Notes under the pieces: generated by a model | Database searches by the model: none | What the model was told of the DNA's origin: nothing | The model's input: the letters and a program-made list of their open reading frames with translations, nothing else | In this document: positions 63,892 through 64,000 of the stretch, one piece after another | Layout: each line of letters starts with the position of its first letter | Numbering within the stretch: the first letter of the stretch is position 1 | Translations under genes and position numbers: made by a program | Assembly: GCF_014126615.1 (NCBI RefSeq) | Contig: NZ_CP059896.1 | Location: 230,001 to 294,000, forward strand | Reading direction: 5' to 3' | Length of the DNA stretch: 64,000 bases | Source: Ciceribacter thiooxidans | GTDB lineage: Bacteria > Pseudomonadota > Alphaproteobacteria > Rhizobiales > Rhizobiaceae

Positions 63892-64000
63892 ATGACCAAG
63901 ATGTTGGCGAGTGTTCGGAACCGCCAGGAAGCTGAAGTTGCCCTGCAGATCGGCGCCGATATTATCGATCTCAAGGAGCCGTCGCGCGGTGCGCTCGGCG
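63892..64000 (+). CDS. MfnB-like (5-formylfuran-3-yl)methyl phosphate synthase, partial
   Basis: The first 36 codons only: MTKMLASVRNRQEAEVALQI..., continuing DIIDLKEPSRGALG. This start, with the Lys of DLKEPSRGALG, matches the MfnB/DUF556 family, which in methylotrophs lies among genes for tetrahydromethanopterin/methanofuran-linked formaldehyde oxidation. GAGGAGAATTTTG precedes the ATG. The gene runs off the right edge. Confidence 0.8.
   Translation, partial: MTKMLASVRNRQEAEVALQIGADIIDLKEPSRGALG

Overview
The window reads as alphaproteobacterial chromosome from the Rhizobiaceae, most like Ensifer/Sinorhizobium (inference). Supporting signs are the 23S-5S-tRNA-fMet order at the end of an rRNA operon, an enlarged helix 9 in the 23S gene, RIME-type palindromes between genes, the rhaDI / rhaRSTPQUK rhamnose locus, a red-type (form IC) RuBisCO operon and a XoxF-PQQ methanol oxidation cluster. 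Coding sequence is GC-rich throughout, so most long antisense reading frames are shadows.

Layout. 1-3480: end of an rRNA operon (23S, 5S, terminators, a repeat that copies the 5' end of the tRNA, tRNA-fMet). 3635-7458: an IS3-family element whose orfB carries a frameshift and is split by a 2.6 kb serine-recombinase element; removing that element restores the orfB frame exactly. 7753-10350: an FtsK-type translocase on the minus strand. 10627-21712: complete L-rhamnose catabolism, with rhaD-rhaI leftward and rhaRSTPQUK rightward from a shared regulatory region. 21653-31039: an AraC-type regulator divergent from an acyl-CoA / branched-chain 2-oxoacid dehydrogenase operon (SDR, thiolase, acyl-CoA dehydrogenase, E1alpha, E1beta, E2, E3). 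31068-35324 (minus): a FecBCD-type metal-chelate importer, a Crp/Fnr regulator and a small membrane-anchored protein.

35427-63721 is a coherent autotrophic methylotrophy island. CbbR is divergent from cbbFPTALSXE, which is followed by a thioredoxin-like gene. Next come an NMT1/SsuA-type ABC importer, a Tat-type zinc metallohydrolase and a SoxYZ-like carrier (a 'quinoprotein relay' set), lanthanide-type methanol dehydrogenase xoxF with cytochrome xoxG and xoxJ, a Cys-X3-Cys-Trp protein, and pqqABCDE. Converging on pqqE is a six-gene minus-strand operon of the PQQ-alcohol-dehydrogenase-associated ABC type (binding protein, beta-propeller, copper-ligand-less cupredoxin, ATPase, permease, coiled-coil periplasmic protein). 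The window ends inside an MfnB-like gene, pointing to formaldehyde oxidation on tetrahydromethanopterin/methanofuran. Together: XoxF oxidises methanol, PQQ genes supply its cofactor, XoxG takes the electrons, downstream C1 genes carry carbon to CO2, and the Calvin cycle fixes it.

Points that stand out: four reading frames broken by single C/G deletions (cbbR, cbbX, the ABC-binding protein, IS orfB), three of them in runs of exactly five C/G; an in-frame amber codon in the recombinase; two 21-bp tandem repeats and a foldable leader upstream of xoxF; and several unassigned small exported proteins in the methylotrophy island.
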